A program made the position numbers and the translations under genes. This document shows, piece by piece, positions 26,195-36,205 of a stretch of DNA of 64,000 nucleotides. Within the stretch, counting starts at the first letter, position 1. Each line of letters starts with the position of its first letter. The notes beneath the pieces were generated by a model that searched no databases, was not told where the DNA came from, and saw nothing but the letters and a program-made list of their open reading frames with translations. This stretch comes from an uncultured Campylobacter sp. (GTDB taxonomy: Bacteria; Campylobacterota; Campylobacteria; Campylobacterales; Campylobacteraceae), in assembly GCA_934728065.1 (NCBI GenBank), contig CAKVDW010000012.1:1-64000 (forward strand). Reading direction: 5' to 3'.

Positions 26195-27178
26195 ATGAGG
26201 ATTAAAGTTTGTATTTTTTTGGGTCTTTTCTTGCTAAATTTAGCAAATGCTGAAGCACGAAAAAGGGTTGTAGTGGCTGATAATATGCTTCCCATTCCAT
26301 CTTTATTTTTATTTTTAACTGATGCCAAGCTTGTTTATATCCCACAATCAACCCAAACCGCTCTTAAAAATTCTATTGTGAGCGATTTTTTCCCTCAAGT
26401 TTCAAGTATCAAATCAGGCGAAAACGACAACTTTGAGGAACTTTTAGAACTTAATGCTGATTTATATATTTGCTATAAAGACACAATGAAACTTTGTTCC
26501 GCACTTCAAAAGGCTAATGTTAAAACCCTACCATTAAAAATAAAAATAGCAAATTATAACTCTAAAGAAGTGTTAAGGTATTGGCTAAATGAAATAAACA
26601 AGCATTTTGACATAAAAGAAAAAAGCGATAAAATCATTGCTGATATAGATAAGGTTGAAAAACAAAACGCTCAAATTTTAAAAGGCATAAAACCCATTCG
26701 CGCTATGATAATGAGCATATATCAAAATAAAATCATCGTTGGCGCCTTTGGAGATTATCTCTTGCAAAATAGTGGTGGAGTTGATATTTTTAAAGGTGTA
26801 TGGAATTTAAATAATGGCGGAGTGGTTAATATAGAAGAAATTTACCGTCTAAACCCCGAAGTGATTTATCTTACAAATTTTACTCCAGCTCAACCTGAGG
26901 ATTTAATCAATAACAAAAAATGGCAAGGTATAGATGCGATAAAAAACAAAAGAGTTTATAAGCTCCCACTTGCTACTTATAGACCCTATGCGCCAAATTT
27001 AGATTTAGCTGTGCTTTTGAAATTTTTAGCACAAAAAAATCACCCTAAACTTTTTAAAAACATAGATATAAAGACTGAATACAAGAGGCATTTTAAGGAA
27101 TTTTATGATTTAAAATTAACGAATGAGCAAATAAAACACATTTTAAACCCTAGCAAAGAGGCTGGAATGATAAAATGA
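26195..27178 (+). CDS. periplasmic metal-chelate binding protein (ABC transporter)
   Basis: A 327-residue class III (TroA/BtuF-like) solute-binding protein with signal peptide 1-19. Two lobes are joined by a long helix near 135-165. Conserved family blocks are LLELNADLYIC, NIEEIYRLNPEVIYLTNF and YKLPLATYRP. It belongs to the type found with H. pylori ceuE-like proteins, which carry iron or nickel complexes. It follows the in-frame receptor by nine bases; the matching permease and ATPase are 2.8 kb downstream. A 159-bp internal segment is almost identical to the paralogue at 44305-45270. Confidence 0.88.
   Translation: MRIKVCIFLGLFLLNLANAEARKRVVVADNMLPIPSLFLFLTDAKLVYIPQSTQTALKNSIVSDFFPQVSSIKSGENDNFEELLELNADLYICYKDTMKLCSALQKANVKTLPLKIKIANYNSKEVLRYWLNEINKHFDIKEKSDKIIADIDKVEKQNAQILKGIKPIRAMIMSIYQNKIIVGAFGDYLLQNSGGVDIFKGVWNLNNGGVVNIEEIYRLNPEVIYLTNFTPAQPEDLINNKKWQGIDAIKNKRVYKLPLATYRPYAPNLDLAVLLKFLAQKNHPKLFKNIDIKTEYKRHFKEFYDLKLTNEQIKHILNPSKEAGMIK
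26852..27010 (+). repeat. gene-conversion-like tract, copy 1
   Basis: 159 bases that differ at only three positions from the minus strand of 44473-44631 (two paralogous binding-protein genes). The flanks differ widely in sequence. Confidence 0.9.
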
Positions 27179-27225
27179 TAAAATTTGCATTAGATTGCGC
27201 AAAATATAAAAGCTCTTTTAAAAAT

Positions 27226-27693
27226 TTATGGATTAAAATGAGAAAAATTTTGTCTTAAGGCTTCAAAGCTTATAATGCCAACACTTGTAGCAAGATTAAG
27301 ACTTCTGCCGCAGCTTTTCATCGGTATGGTGATTAGGTGTTCTTTTTTCATTTTCATCAATTCATCAGGCAACCCAAAGCTTTCACTTCCAAAAAATAAA
27401 AAATCCCCCAACTCAAATTTAACCTCAAAATAAGCCTTTTGACCCTTTGTTGTAGCAAAGAAAAATCTCTCTTTATGTTTTAAATTTGCCTCTAAAAACT
27501 CTTGCAAATTTTCCCACACTAAGGGCTTAAGCTTAGCCCAATAATCAAGCCCAGCCCTTTTAACAGCCTTTTCATCAAGGTCAAAAACAGTGGGCTTTAT
27601 AATATGCAAGGTAAATCCAGCATTAAAACACATTCTGCCTATGCTTCCTGTGTTTTGAGCTATGCGAGGGCTAACTAAAACTATGTTAAACAT
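27226..27693 (-). CDS. trmL: tRNA (cytidine(34)-2'-O)-methyltransferase
   Basis: SPOUT-class enzyme that methylates the wobble base of tRNA-Leu. 155 residues, close to E. coli TrmL. Motif 1 NTGSIGR (14-20), motif 2 FFGSESFGLP, and motif 3 RSLNLATSVGIISFEALRQ forming the trefoil knot. It is on the opposite strand to the uptake genes around it and separates the binding protein from the second receptor. Confidence 0.93.
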   Translation of the reverse strand: MFNIVLVSPRIAQNTGSIGRMCFNAGFTLHIIKPTVFDLDEKAVKRAGLDYWAKLKPLVWENLQEFLEANLKHKERFFFATTKGQKAYFEVKFELGDFLFFGSESFGLPDELMKMKKEHLITIPMKSCGRSLNLATSVGIISFEALRQNFSHFNP

Positions 27694-27790
27694 TAAAGCT
27701 CCTTTTTAAAATTGTAGCAAAATATTTGACAAGTTGTTAAATTTTTTATTTTATCAATTTTATACATAAATGATAAATATGATATTATTT

Positions 27791-27805
27791 TGATAATAAT
27801 TAATA
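27791..27805 (+). promoter_or_regulatory. candidate Fur box (receptor copy B)
   Basis: TGATAATAATTAATA matches TGATAATnATTATCA at 12 of 14 positions, 67 bases before the receptor start. Iron-Fur control is expected for such receptors in Campylobacter. Confidence 0.45.
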
Positions 27806-27871
27806 AATTTAATTTTATTTTAAGAAAAATTAATTAAAATTTGATTTTTATTATAGTTTTTAGGAGTAAAA

Positions 27872-30020
27872 ATGAAAAAACGACTCAGTTTAGCCTTAAT
27901 TTGCACGAGTTTCTTGTTTGCCCAGCAAGATACTGCAAACTCTCAAGGGGGGGGGGGCATTAAGCTCTTATAAGCTTGAAAAAACAGAAATAACAGGAGA
28001 AGAATTGACAGAAAAAGAATTTTTAGTTGAATTTCCTCACAAAAGCACCACAGTCATTAATAAAACGGACTTGCTTCGTTATGGCTCAACAGGAGGCATA
28101 CAAGGGGTTATGGAAAAAAGTCCGGGCATTATTTTTGTTCGCTCTGGAAGCACAAACGGACAAGTTAATATTAGAGGAAGAAGCACGCAAAGGTCTTATT
28201 CTTTAACTACTTTAGACGGTGTGCCTGTTCTTGGGCGAAATACGCTAATGTTTAATATAATGGACCCAAACGCTTTTGATTCCATAGAAATTTTAAGAGG
28301 CTCAGCATCCTCTTTATATGGTTCAGACGCTATAAATGGAGTTATAAATTTAGTTTCTCGCCGTTATAAAGGAGACATTTCGGGGGATTTTAAGCTTGAT
28401 ACAAAATTAAGAGCTTTAGAATATGCCACAGTAAATAATATGAGCGGAGGTAGGCTTGAGGTATTAGGCGGTGGAAATGGTTTTGATGTATTGTTTGGCT
28501 TAAACGGTAAAACAGGGGGAAATTTTCAAACCCCTGAAGGAGAGGCAAAAAATTCTCAATTTAAAAGCTATGGCTTTGACTTTAACTTAGGCTATACTAA
28601 CAGCACAGATACTCGCTTTTATACACAAGGACGATATGCAAGAGCTGTTGATTCTGGTGCTGGAGGACAGTTTGCAAATGGCGGGGCTGATTATGGCTCT
28701 ATACGAAAAAGAGACCCTATATATGAAACCTATATAAAGGCTGGAGCTGAAATTTATAATCTTAGCTTTGCGGATAAACTTGATGCCTTTGCTTATTATA
28801 GAGGCTATGAAACGGAGCTTTTCACGGGTTTTTATACAAGAGCAAATGGACAAATTACAAATACTTATAATTACACCAATCAACATGTGCGTGGCACAAA
28901 ATATGCTGGTGGAAAGCTTGCTTTTAGCGCACTTGCTGGAGCGCATACTATAAATTACGGTTTAGAAAGCCTAAGTGCTTTAAATACTAAAGTAATTCCA
29001 GCAACAAATTTAATCACAGGGCAAAATGCTGCTTTAACAGGCAGAAAAACTCAACAACACACCTTTTCAGTATATATTAAAGATGATTATGTTTTTGGAG
29101 AAATCTTAACAATTAGTGGGGCATTAAGAAATGCAACTATACTCACAAAAATAGGTTCAAAACTTCCAAATTCAGCAGAAACTCCCGACCAAACTCAAAG
29201 GCTTGACAGCAAAAGAACCGATATAAAAAACGCCGTTACAGGAAATATAGGGATAAATCTTCGTTTAAGTGAATATTTAAACGCCTATACAGACCTAAGT
29301 CATAATTTTAAAGCAGCAAGTGCTGGTGGAATTTTTGCGGCAAATGGGGCAGCAGCTGATGCTAATCCTATTTTAAACAACCCAGAACTTAAGCAAGAAA
29401 CAGCACAAAGCTTTGAATTTGGCTTAAGAGTTGATAGTAAAAATCACTTCTTAAGCCTTGCAGCTTATCAAACAAATCATCAAGATATGATTGTATTGCA
29501 ACAATACAATGACGATTTAGCCTATGCTAATGGCTATCAAAAATACACAAATATAGGTAAAGCCTATATAAGAGGAGTAGAACTAGCTGGAGAGCATAAA
29601 TTTTACGGCTTTACTTATGCTTACAACGCCACTCATACTTATGGGCAAGATAAAACCAACAACAAACCCTTAAGAGAAATTCCACCACTTTTTGGACGCA
29701 TTTCTTTACAATATGATATGCCTTGGGGCTACATTAAGGTGCAAGAAAGGGCTTATCAGGGAAGAACTCGTATAGATAAGGCTGTGGAACGAAAAACTAA
29801 GTCTTATGCGATGAGCGATGCTTATGTGGGCTTTGACTTGGGTTATTTCAACAAAGAAGCTAAAGATATGGAACTAACCTTAGGTGTGGAAAATATCTTT
29901 AATAAAAGAGGGGTTAATCCAGCAGCCATAGAAGATATAACTGTGCCAAAATCTAAAATTACCAACCCTCTCATAGAGCCTGGAACAAATTTCTTTGTGA
30001 AGTATGGGTATAGATATTGA
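27872..30020 (+). CDS. TonB-dependent receptor, phase-variable, out of frame as read
   Basis: A siderophore/metal-chelate-type receptor of 715 residues when in frame. The ATG at 27872 (after TTTTTAGGAGT) opens the same signal peptide as the receptor at 24167, but the G tract has 11 G and translation ends 14 bases after it (ATT AAG CTC TTA TAA). The plug and barrel continue in the other frame: GQVNIRGRS, IEILRGSASSLYGSDAINGVI, and a C-terminus FVKYGYRY. Ten G would restore the frame. The TTG at 27918 that opens the second frame has no ribosome site and would give no signal peptide. The permease start overlaps its stop. Confidence 0.92.
27947..27957 (+). repeat. poly-G(11) tract, OFF state
   Basis: Eleven G directly after the signal peptide of the second receptor. 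The paired receptor at 24167 has 10 G and is ON. Confidence 0.92.
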
Positions 30021-31024
30021 TGGCTTTTTTAAAGATTTTCTTTGCCCTACTTTTTGTTTTTGGCTTGGGATTTTTTATTTTAGGTTTTGGGAGATTTGAT
30101 TTAACTTATGTTCAAATTTTTAGACTATTTTGCGAAACTTTAGCAAATATAGGACAAGAAAATGCGAATTTTTCAAGCAAAGAAGCTTTTATATTATTTG
30201 AAGTAAGACTTCCTAGAGTGCTTTTAGCTATTATTGTGGGAGCTGGGCTTGGTATAGCTGGGGCAAGTTTTCAGGCTATTTTTAGAAATCCACTTGCTTC
30301 ACCTGATATTTTAGGCGTAGCAAGTGGGTCTGGTTTTGGTGCTGTTTTAGCCTTACTTTTTGGCTTTAATATCTATGCGCTTACCTTAAATTCTTTTGCC
30401 TTTGGAATTTTAAGCCTGATTTTGACCTTGCTTGTCGCTCGTGGCGGAAAAGATAAGATTATGATAATACTTTCTGGTATTATTATATCAGCCCTTTTTC
30501 AAAGCTTTATTTCTCTTTTAAAATATATAGCTGACCCACAAGATACCTTACCTGCCATTACTTATTGGTTGCTTGGTTCTTTGCAGGTTAGCAATTTTGC
30601 TCAAATGGTTTTTTGTTCTTGTGGGATTATGCTTGGCTCTTTAATTATATTCATTTACCGCTGGAAACACAACTTGTTGCTTTTTGATGATAATGAAGCA
30701 AAAACTTTGGGCATTAATGTGAATTTTATGAGGCTTTTGCTTATCTTTGCTTGCACTTTAATTGTATCTTGTGTGGTAAGTATGTGCGGTATCATAGGCT
30801 GGATAGGACTGATAATCCCACACATAGCAAGAATGCTTTGCGGTTTTAATACAAAAAGTGTTATTCCTTATAGCATTTTTGTTGGCTCTATCTTTATGCT
30901 CATCATCGATACGCTTAGTCGCTCCATAAGCTCACAAGAAATTCCTATTTCTATCTTAAGTGCTGTGGTGGGTGCGCCATTTTTCATAATGATTTTATAC
31001 AAGGCTAAAGGTATGCGTATATGA
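30020..31024 (+). CDS. FecCD/BtuC-family ABC permease for metal chelates
   Basis: A 334-residue inner-membrane permease with about nine to ten helices. GAGLGIAGASFQAIFRNPLA and GVASGSGFGA are the family blocks, and GWIGLIIPHIARM is the ATPase-contact region. The ATG at 30020 shares a base with the receptor stop (TGATG), so its translation is probably coupled to that of the receptor. Its stop overlaps the ATPase start (ATGA). It is the only such permease in the window, although three binding proteins are present. Confidence 0.9.
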   Translation: MAFLKIFFALLFVFGLGFFILGFGRFDLTYVQIFRLFCETLANIGQENANFSSKEAFILFEVRLPRVLLAIIVGAGLGIAGASFQAIFRNPLASPDILGVASGSGFGAVLALLFGFNIYALTLNSFAFGILSLILTLLVARGGKDKIMIILSGIIISALFQSFISLLKYIADPQDTLPAITYWLLGSLQVSNFAQMVFCSCGIMLGSLIIFIYRWKHNLLLFDDNEAKTLGINVNFMRLLLIFACTLIVSCVVSMCGIIGWIGLIIPHIARMLCGFNTKSVIPYSIFVGSIFMLIIDTLSRSISSQEIPISILSAVVGAPFFIMILYKAKGMRI

Positions 31025-31761
31025 GTAGTTTTAGAGTTGAAAACGCAAGTTTTGCGAGAGGAAAAAGAATTTTGTTTGAAAATATTTGCTTTGAGCTTAA
31101 AGAGGGTGAAATACTTGCTATTTTAGGACAAAATGGAGTAGGCAAAACCACTTTTTTAAATTGCTTAATGGGGCTTTTGCCTTTAAAAAGTGGTGAGAGT
31201 TTTTGTTATGAGAAAAATGTAAAAAATTACAAGATGAAAGAGCTTTTTTCCATCATATCTTATATACCTCAAGCTAAAAACCACAGCATAGGTTTATCTG
31301 TGCTTGATATGGTCGTTTTGGGTTTAAATACTGAAATTTCGACTATACCACAAAAAGAACACTTGCAAAAAGCTCGTTTATGTCTTGATGATTTAGGCTT
31401 TTCCCATTTAGCAGAAAGAACTTGCGATAGTTTAAGTGGCGGAGAACTTCAAATGATAATTTTCGCAAGAGCCTTGATTAATGACCCAAAAATCATCATC
31501 TTAGATGAACCTGAATCCAACCTAGACTTTAAAAACCAACTTTGCATTATGAATAATTTAAAAAAGCTTAAAGAAAAAGGTAAAATCATCATATTCAACA
31601 CGCATTATCCTCAAAATGCTAAAAAACTTGCCGACAAAGTATTAATTTTAGAAAAAAATAAGCACAGTCTAGGCGATAACAAGCTCATCAATAAAGCCCA
31701 GCTAGGAAAAAGCTTTGAAGTTGAAAGCAGTTTTTTTGACTACTTGGCTGAACTTGATTAA
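31021..31761 (+). CDS. ABC transporter ATPase for metal chelates (FecE/FepC-like)
   Basis: A 246-residue ATPase. Walker A GQNGVGKTT (36-44), Q-loop near 84 (YIPQAKNH), signature LSGGELQ (138-144), Walker B IIILDEPE (158-165) and the switch His in NTHYP near 198. It drives import through the permease encoded directly upstream (four-base overlap). It is the last gene of the uptake unit; secA follows with its own promoter. Confidence 0.93.
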   Translation: MSSFRVENASFARGKRILFENICFELKEGEILAILGQNGVGKTTFLNCLMGLLPLKSGESFCYEKNVKNYKMKELFSIISYIPQAKNHSIGLSVLDMVVLGLNTEISTIPQKEHLQKARLCLDDLGFSHLAERTCDSLSGGELQMIIFARALINDPKIIILDEPESNLDFKNQLCIMNNLKKLKEKGKIIIFNTHYPQNAKKLADKVLILEKNKHSLGDNKLINKAQLGKSFEVESSFFDYLAELD

Positions 31762-31813
31762 AATTTAAGCTAAAATTAAATCCCTTGTAGTTAAAGTTTA
31801 AACAAAATTTTAC

Positions 31814-31819
31814 TATAAT
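31814..31819 (+). promoter_or_regulatory. probable -10 box of secA
   Basis: TTTTACTATAATT carries TATAAT 34 bases before the secA ATG, in the T-rich setting usual for Campylobacter sigma-70 promoters. Confidence 0.55.
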
Positions 31820-31853
31820 TAAATTTTTGATTTTAGAATTTAAGGAAACAAGT

Positions 31854-34451
31854 ATGCTTAATCTTATCAAAGCTGTATTTGGCACAAAAAACGACAGGGA
31901 AATTAAAAAATACCTCAAACGAGTAGAACACATCAACTCTTTGGAAAATAAGTATCAAGCAATGAGTGATGATGAATTAAAACTTTATTTTGAGGGATTA
32001 AAAAAGGGAGTTTTGGCTGATGAACTTCAGCCTGATAATATCTTAAGCGAAGTTTTTGCCATAGTGCGCGAGGTAAGCAAAAGAACGCTTGCAATGCGTC
32101 ATTTTGATGTCCAGCTCATCGGCGGTATGGTGCTTAATGAGGGCAAAATCGCCGAGATGAAAACGGGCGAGGGCAAAACGCTTGTGGCAACCTTGCCTGT
32201 GGTGCTTAACGCGATGAGCGGCAAGGGCGTTCATATCGTAACGGTGAATGATTATCTAGCCAAGCGCGATGCCGAGCAAATGGGCGAAATTTACAAATTT
32301 TTGGGCTTTTCTGTGGGCGTGGTGCTTTCAAGCGCAAACTCAGACGGCGACCACAAAGCAGCCTACGAGTGCGACATAACTTACGGCACAAACAACGAAT
32401 TTGGCTTTGATTTCTTGCGTGATAATATGAAATTCAGCAGCGATGAAAAGGTGCAAAGGGGGCATAATTTCGTCATCGTTGATGAGGTTGATAGCATTTT
32501 AATCGATGAGGCGCGAACTCCGCTCATCATCAGCGGTCCTACAAATCGCACTTTGGACGGCTACATAAAGGCAAATGAAGTCGCTAAAAAAATGCAAAAA
32601 GGCGAAATGCCACCGCAAAATTTAGCAAACAAAGACGCTAAACCAAGCGGAGATTTCATAGTCGATGAAAAAAACCGCACGATTTTAATCACAGAAGCAG
32701 GCATTTCAAAGGCTGAAAAACTCTTTGGCGTGGATAATCTTTACAGCCTTGACAACGCTATTTTAGCGCACCAACTCGACCAAGCCCTAAAAGCGCACAA
32801 TCTCTTTGAAAAAGATGTGCATTATGTGGTGCGAAACAAAGAAGTGATTATCGTTGATGAATTTACGGGGCGTTTGAGCGAGGGACGGCGGTTTAGCGAT
32901 GGACTTCATCAAGCATTAGAGGCAAAAGAAAATGTCAAAATCCAAGAAGAAAGCCAAACTCTGGCGGACATTACCTTTCAAAATTATTTTAGAATGTATG
33001 ACAAACTCGCTGGTATGACAGGCACAGCGCAAACAGAAGCCACTGAATTTAGCCAAATTTACAAGCTTGATGTCATCTCAATACCCACAAATATCCCTAT
33101 TCACCGCATCGACAAGCACGATTTGATTTACAAAACCCAAAGAGAAAAATTCAATGCTGTAATTGCTGAAATTAAAAGTGCAAACGCCAAAGGACAGCCT
33201 GTTTTAGTAGGCACTGCGAGCATTGAGCGAAGTGAGGTTTTTCACGAAATGCTTAAAAAAGAACGCATAGCGCACAATGTCCTAAACGCTAAAAACCACG
33301 AACAAGAAGCCTTAATCATCGCCGATGCGGGCAAGAAAGGTGCTGTAACCATTGCCACAAATATGGCAGGGCGTGGGGTTGATATAAAGATAGATGATGA
33401 AGTAAAGGCACTTGGCGGACTTTATATCATCGGCACTGAAAGGCACGAAAGCAGGCGTATAGATAACCAACTTCGTGGGCGTTCGGGCAGGCAAGGCGAC
33501 CCTGGAATGAGCCGTTTTTATTTGAGCCTTGAAGATAATCTTTTGCGCATTTTTGGCGGGGATAGAATCAAAGCCATAATGGAACGGCTTGGCATAGAAG
33601 AAGGCGAGCATATTGAAAGCGGCATTGTAACGCGTGCGGTGGAAAATGCGCAAAAAAGGGTTGAAAGTATGCACTTTGAAAGCCGCAAACACTTGCTTGA
33701 ATATGACGATGTAGCAAACGAGCAGCGAAAAACTATCTACAAATACCGCAACGAGCTTTTAGATGAAAACTACAACATACAAAACAAAATCAAGCAAAAC
33801 ATTGAAGAATATGCGGAAAACACTATGAGAGAGTCTTATTTAAACGAGGAGCAAGAGCCTGATTTTAGCAAACTTAAGGCTAAAATAAACCTTGAATGCA
33901 ATATCGAGCTTAAATATGATGAATTTGAGGACTATAACAGCATAGAAATGGAACAAAATTTAGCCAAAGTGCTTGAAAAATCTTACGAACAAAGAATGCA
34001 AGAATTAAGCGAAGTGGATAAAAAGCGAGTTGAGCGAATTTTGTATTTACAAGTGCTTGATAATGCTTGGCGCGAGCATTTATATCAAATGGATATCCTC
34101 AAAACAGGCATAGGACTTCGTGGGTATAACCAAAAAGACCCACTTGTAGAGTATAAAAAAGAAAGCTATAATCTCTTTTTAGAGTTGGTTGAAAAAATTA
34201 AATTTGAAAGCGTTAAACTGCTTTTCAATGTCGTTTTCACAAAGCAAAATACACAAAACATAGAGCAAAATGCCATTGATGAAAATGAAAAACTCCTCCA
34301 AAATTCCGTTGAAACAGGAGCTGATGAGGATAATTTAGGCAAGGCTGAATTTAAAAAAGTGCCACGAAACAGCCCTTGCCCTTGCGGAAGTGGCAAAAAA
34401 TACAAAGAATGCCACGGCAAAAGCGGACCAAGACAAGGGGTTTTAGCGTGA
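31854..34451 (+). CDS. secA: preprotein translocase ATPase SecA
   Basis: Motor ATPase of the Sec pathway. With the ATG at 31854 (after AAGGAAACAAGT) it has 865 residues; a start nine codons upstream lacks a ribosome site. Walker [25 protein letters not shown] (Walker B region), GRLSEGRR and the second ATPase block [10 protein letters not shown] are present. The C-terminal zinc-binding tail [14 protein letters not shown] is intact and binds SecB or phospholipid. The stop overlaps the next gene (GTGA). Confidence 0.97.
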   Translation: MLNLIKAVFGTKNDREIKKYLKRVEHINSLENKYQAMSDDELKLYFEGLKKGVLADELQPDNILSEVFAIVREVSKRTLAMRHFDVQLIGGMVLNEGKIAEMKTGEGKTLVATLPVVLNAMSGKGVHIVTVNDYLAKRDAEQMGEIYKFLGFSVGVVLSSANSDGDHKAAYECDITYGTNNEFGFDFLRDNMKFSSDEKVQRGHNFVIVDEVDSILIDEARTPLIISGPTNRTLDGYIKANEVAKKMQKGEMPPQNLANKDAKPSGDFIVDEKNRTILITEAGISKAEKLFGVDNLYSLDNAILAHQLDQALKAHNLFEKDVHYVVRNKEVIIVDEFTGRLSEGRRFSDGLHQALEAKENVKIQEESQTLADITFQNYFRMYDKLAGMTGTAQTEATEFSQIYKLDVISIPTNIPIHRIDKHDLIYKTQREKFNAVIAEIKSANAKGQPVLVGTASIERSEVFHEMLKKERIAHNVLNAKNHEQEALIIADAGKKGAVTIATNMAGRGVDIKIDDEVKALGGLYIIGTERHESRRIDNQLRGRSGRQGDPGMSRFYLSLEDNLLRIFGGDRIKAIMERLGIEEGEHIESGIVTRAVENAQKRVESMHFESRKHLLEYDDVANEQRKTIYKYRNELLDENYNIQNKIKQNIEEYAENTMRESYLNEEQEPDFSKLKAKINLECNIELKYDEFEDYNSIEMEQNLAKVLEKSYEQRMQELSEVDKKRVERILYLQVLDNAWREHLYQMDILKTGIGLRGYNQKDPLVEYKKESYNLFLELVEKIKFESVKLLFNVVFTKQNTQNIEQNAIDENEKLLQNSVETGADEDNLGKAEFKKVPRNSPCPCGSGKKYKECHGKSGPRQGVLA

Positions 34452-35653
34452 ATGGGCAAAAATCCCTCTTAAAATACTTGTTATTTAAATATCTTCGTTT
34501 TGACAAGGAACAGCCTTTCATTATGCTTTCTATGCTTTTAGCCTTTGTTGGCGTGTGCGTGGGGCTTTGTGTGCTTTTGGTAGCGATGGCGATAATGAAC
34601 GGCTTTGACAAGGGGCTTAAAGAACGATTTTTTGTGATGAACTATCCTTTAACAGTTGTTTCAAAGGTTTATACTAATATCGATGATGATTTGGTGGGTA
34701 ATTTACAAAAAAATTTCAAAGATTTAGCCTTTAGCCCTTTCATTAACACCCAAGTTATCACTAGAGGCAATGGTAAATTTGAGGGTGGCTTGCTTTTTGG
34801 AATCCACTCGCAAGATGAAAAAAAAATCAACAAGGTTGTAGCCGAAGCCTTAGGACAAAATGAACTCAAAGGCTTTGAAGTGCTTGTTGGCAAAGCTTTG
34901 GCACAAGAATTTGCCCTCGAAAAAGGCGAAAAACTGCCCATCATTTTTTCAAATTTAAACCCAAGTGGCTTAGCCTTAATCCCTCAAACTAAAAGGTTTG
35001 ATGCGCGTTATAGCTTTAGCTCTGGCTTATTGCTTTATGATAAAGCTTATCTTTATGCAGACATTGAGGCAGTGCGTAAGGTTTTAGGACGAGGGCAAGA
35101 TTATGATGGCATACATATTTACTCAGAAGAGCCTTTTAAAGATAAAGAAAAAATACAAGCTTTTTTGGGCGAAAACTATGGCGTGTTTGGCTGGTGGGAG
35201 CAAAATGAAAATCTTTTTTCAGCCTTAGAGCTTGAAAAACGCGCCCTTTTTATCGTGCTAATGCTTATCATTTTAGCCTCAAGCTTAAATATAGTAAGCT
35301 CTTTGCTGATGATAGTGATGAACCGCCGTGCTGAAATAGCCCTTTTGCTCGCACTTGGAGCAAGCAAGAGTGAAGTGAAAAAAGCCTTTTTCGCACTTGG
35401 CACGCTGATAGGTGGCTTTGGGATGCTGTGTGGTGTGGCTTTGTCGTTTTTTGTGCTGTGGCTGCTTGAAAATTTCGACATTATCACCTTGCCCGCTGAT
35501 GTATATGGCACAAGCAAGTTACTGCTGGACTTAGACGGACTTGACTTTATCCTAGCTATCGTGGGAGCGGCATTTATAGTTATGATAAGCTCCTATTACC
35601 CCGCCCGCAAGGCTACACAAGTTAATGTCCTTGATACTTTGCGAAACGAGTAA
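34448..35653 (+). CDS. LolC/LolE-family lipoprotein-releasing permease
   Basis: A 401-residue inner-membrane permease that extracts lipoproteins for LolA in the Lol pathway. It has one N-terminal helix (about 22-48), a periplasmic domain (about 50-250) and three C-terminal helices, as in the FtsX/LolCE family, ending [21 protein letters not shown]. The GTG at 34448 overlaps the secA stop by four bases; an ATG 72 bases upstream would lie within secA and is less likely. secA followed by this gene matches C. jejuni. Confidence 0.88.
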   Translation: MNGQKSLLKYLLFKYLRFDKEQPFIMLSMLLAFVGVCVGLCVLLVAMAIMNGFDKGLKERFFVMNYPLTVVSKVYTNIDDDLVGNLQKNFKDLAFSPFINTQVITRGNGKFEGGLLFGIHSQDEKKINKVVAEALGQNELKGFEVLVGKALAQEFALEKGEKLPIIFSNLNPSGLALIPQTKRFDARYSFSSGLLLYDKAYLYADIEAVRKVLGRGQDYDGIHIYSEEPFKDKEKIQAFLGENYGVFGWWEQNENLFSALELEKRALFIVLMLIILASSLNIVSSLLMIVMNRRAEIALLLALGASKSEVKKAFFALGTLIGGFGMLCGVALSFFVLWLLENFDIITLPADVYGTSKLLLDLDGLDFILAIVGAAFIVMISSYYPARKATQVNVLDTLRNE

Positions 35654-35706
35654 GGATAAATTTGTGCGAATTTCACAGCAAATTTGCAAATAAATGGAGA
35701 TAAAAG

Positions 35707-35784
35707 ATGAATTTTCAAAAGCTTAATCAAATTTTAGATAGCTCAAATTTAGAATTTAGCACCGCGCAAAAGCCTTGCAAATAG
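35707..35784 (+). CDS. possible 25-aa micro-ORF or gene remnant
   Basis: ATG at 35707 after GGAGATAAAAG, then 25 codons to TAG, giving MNFQKLNQILDSSNLEF and a short tail. The ribosome site is good but the peptide matches nothing I know. It may be the 5' end of a lost gene or a real small peptide. Confidence 0.25.
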   Translation: MNFQKLNQILDSSNLEFSTAQKPCK

Positions 35785-35812
35785 CTTGCTTTTGGGCTTT
35801 TTGGAGTGAAAT

Positions 35813-36184
35813 TTACGCCTGTTTGATAATCTCGCGTAAAATCACACCGTCAATACCTATTTTATAGGTATTTCGTAGATTTTTAAGCCTATCAATGATA
35901 AATAAAATCTTACTATCAAATAAATAAAATTCAGCCATTTTGCTTGCCTTTTTAGCCAAATTTTCATTTTCAAGCAAAATAAATTCAGCTTTTAAAGCGT
36001 TTGCAAATAAAATTTCATCTTCATTTTTAGCTAAAATAGCAAATTTCACACCCTCTTTTAAGGCTTTTTCGATTAAATTTTCATTATATTCAAAGCAATT
36101 TATACCCTCTTTAAAGCTTGCGTTTTCACTGTTTATCAAATGAAATTTTGGCACTTCAATGAGTTTATGTCCAAAAATCAACAT
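35813..36184 (-). CDS. hypothetical protein (123 aa)
   Basis: I do not recognise the family. The pattern of alternating strands and helices (VKFAILAKNEDEILFANALKA, FILLENENLAKKAS) suggests a small alpha/beta Rossmann-like fold; there is no signal peptide or membrane segment. It is a minus-strand gene 21 bases downstream of the small membrane protein gene and probably in one operon with it and the MBL hydrolase. ATG after AAGGAAAGAAA. Confidence 0.6.
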   Translation of the reverse strand: MLIFGHKLIEVPKFHLINSENASFKEGINCFEYNENLIEKALKEGVKFAILAKNEDEILFANALKAEFILLENENLAKKASKMAEFYLFDSKILFIIDRLKNLRNTYKIGIDGVILREIIKQA

Positions 36185-36205
36185 TTTCTTTCCTTAAAAC
36201 TAGAT

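Larger units (their letters stand above)
27782..27957 (+). repeat. duplicated 5' module, copy B (promoter, signal peptide, poly-G)
   Basis: Near-identical partner of 24078-24251, in direct orientation 3.7 kb away. Differences by eye are a handful of single bases, a small change before the ribosome site, and one more G. Confidence 0.9.

Noticed and set aside
27918-30020. Receptor gene starting at the TTG at 27918
   Set aside because: No ribosome site, no signal peptide, and it cuts into the signal peptide encoded from the ATG at 27872 in the other frame. The poly-G slip explains the frames better.
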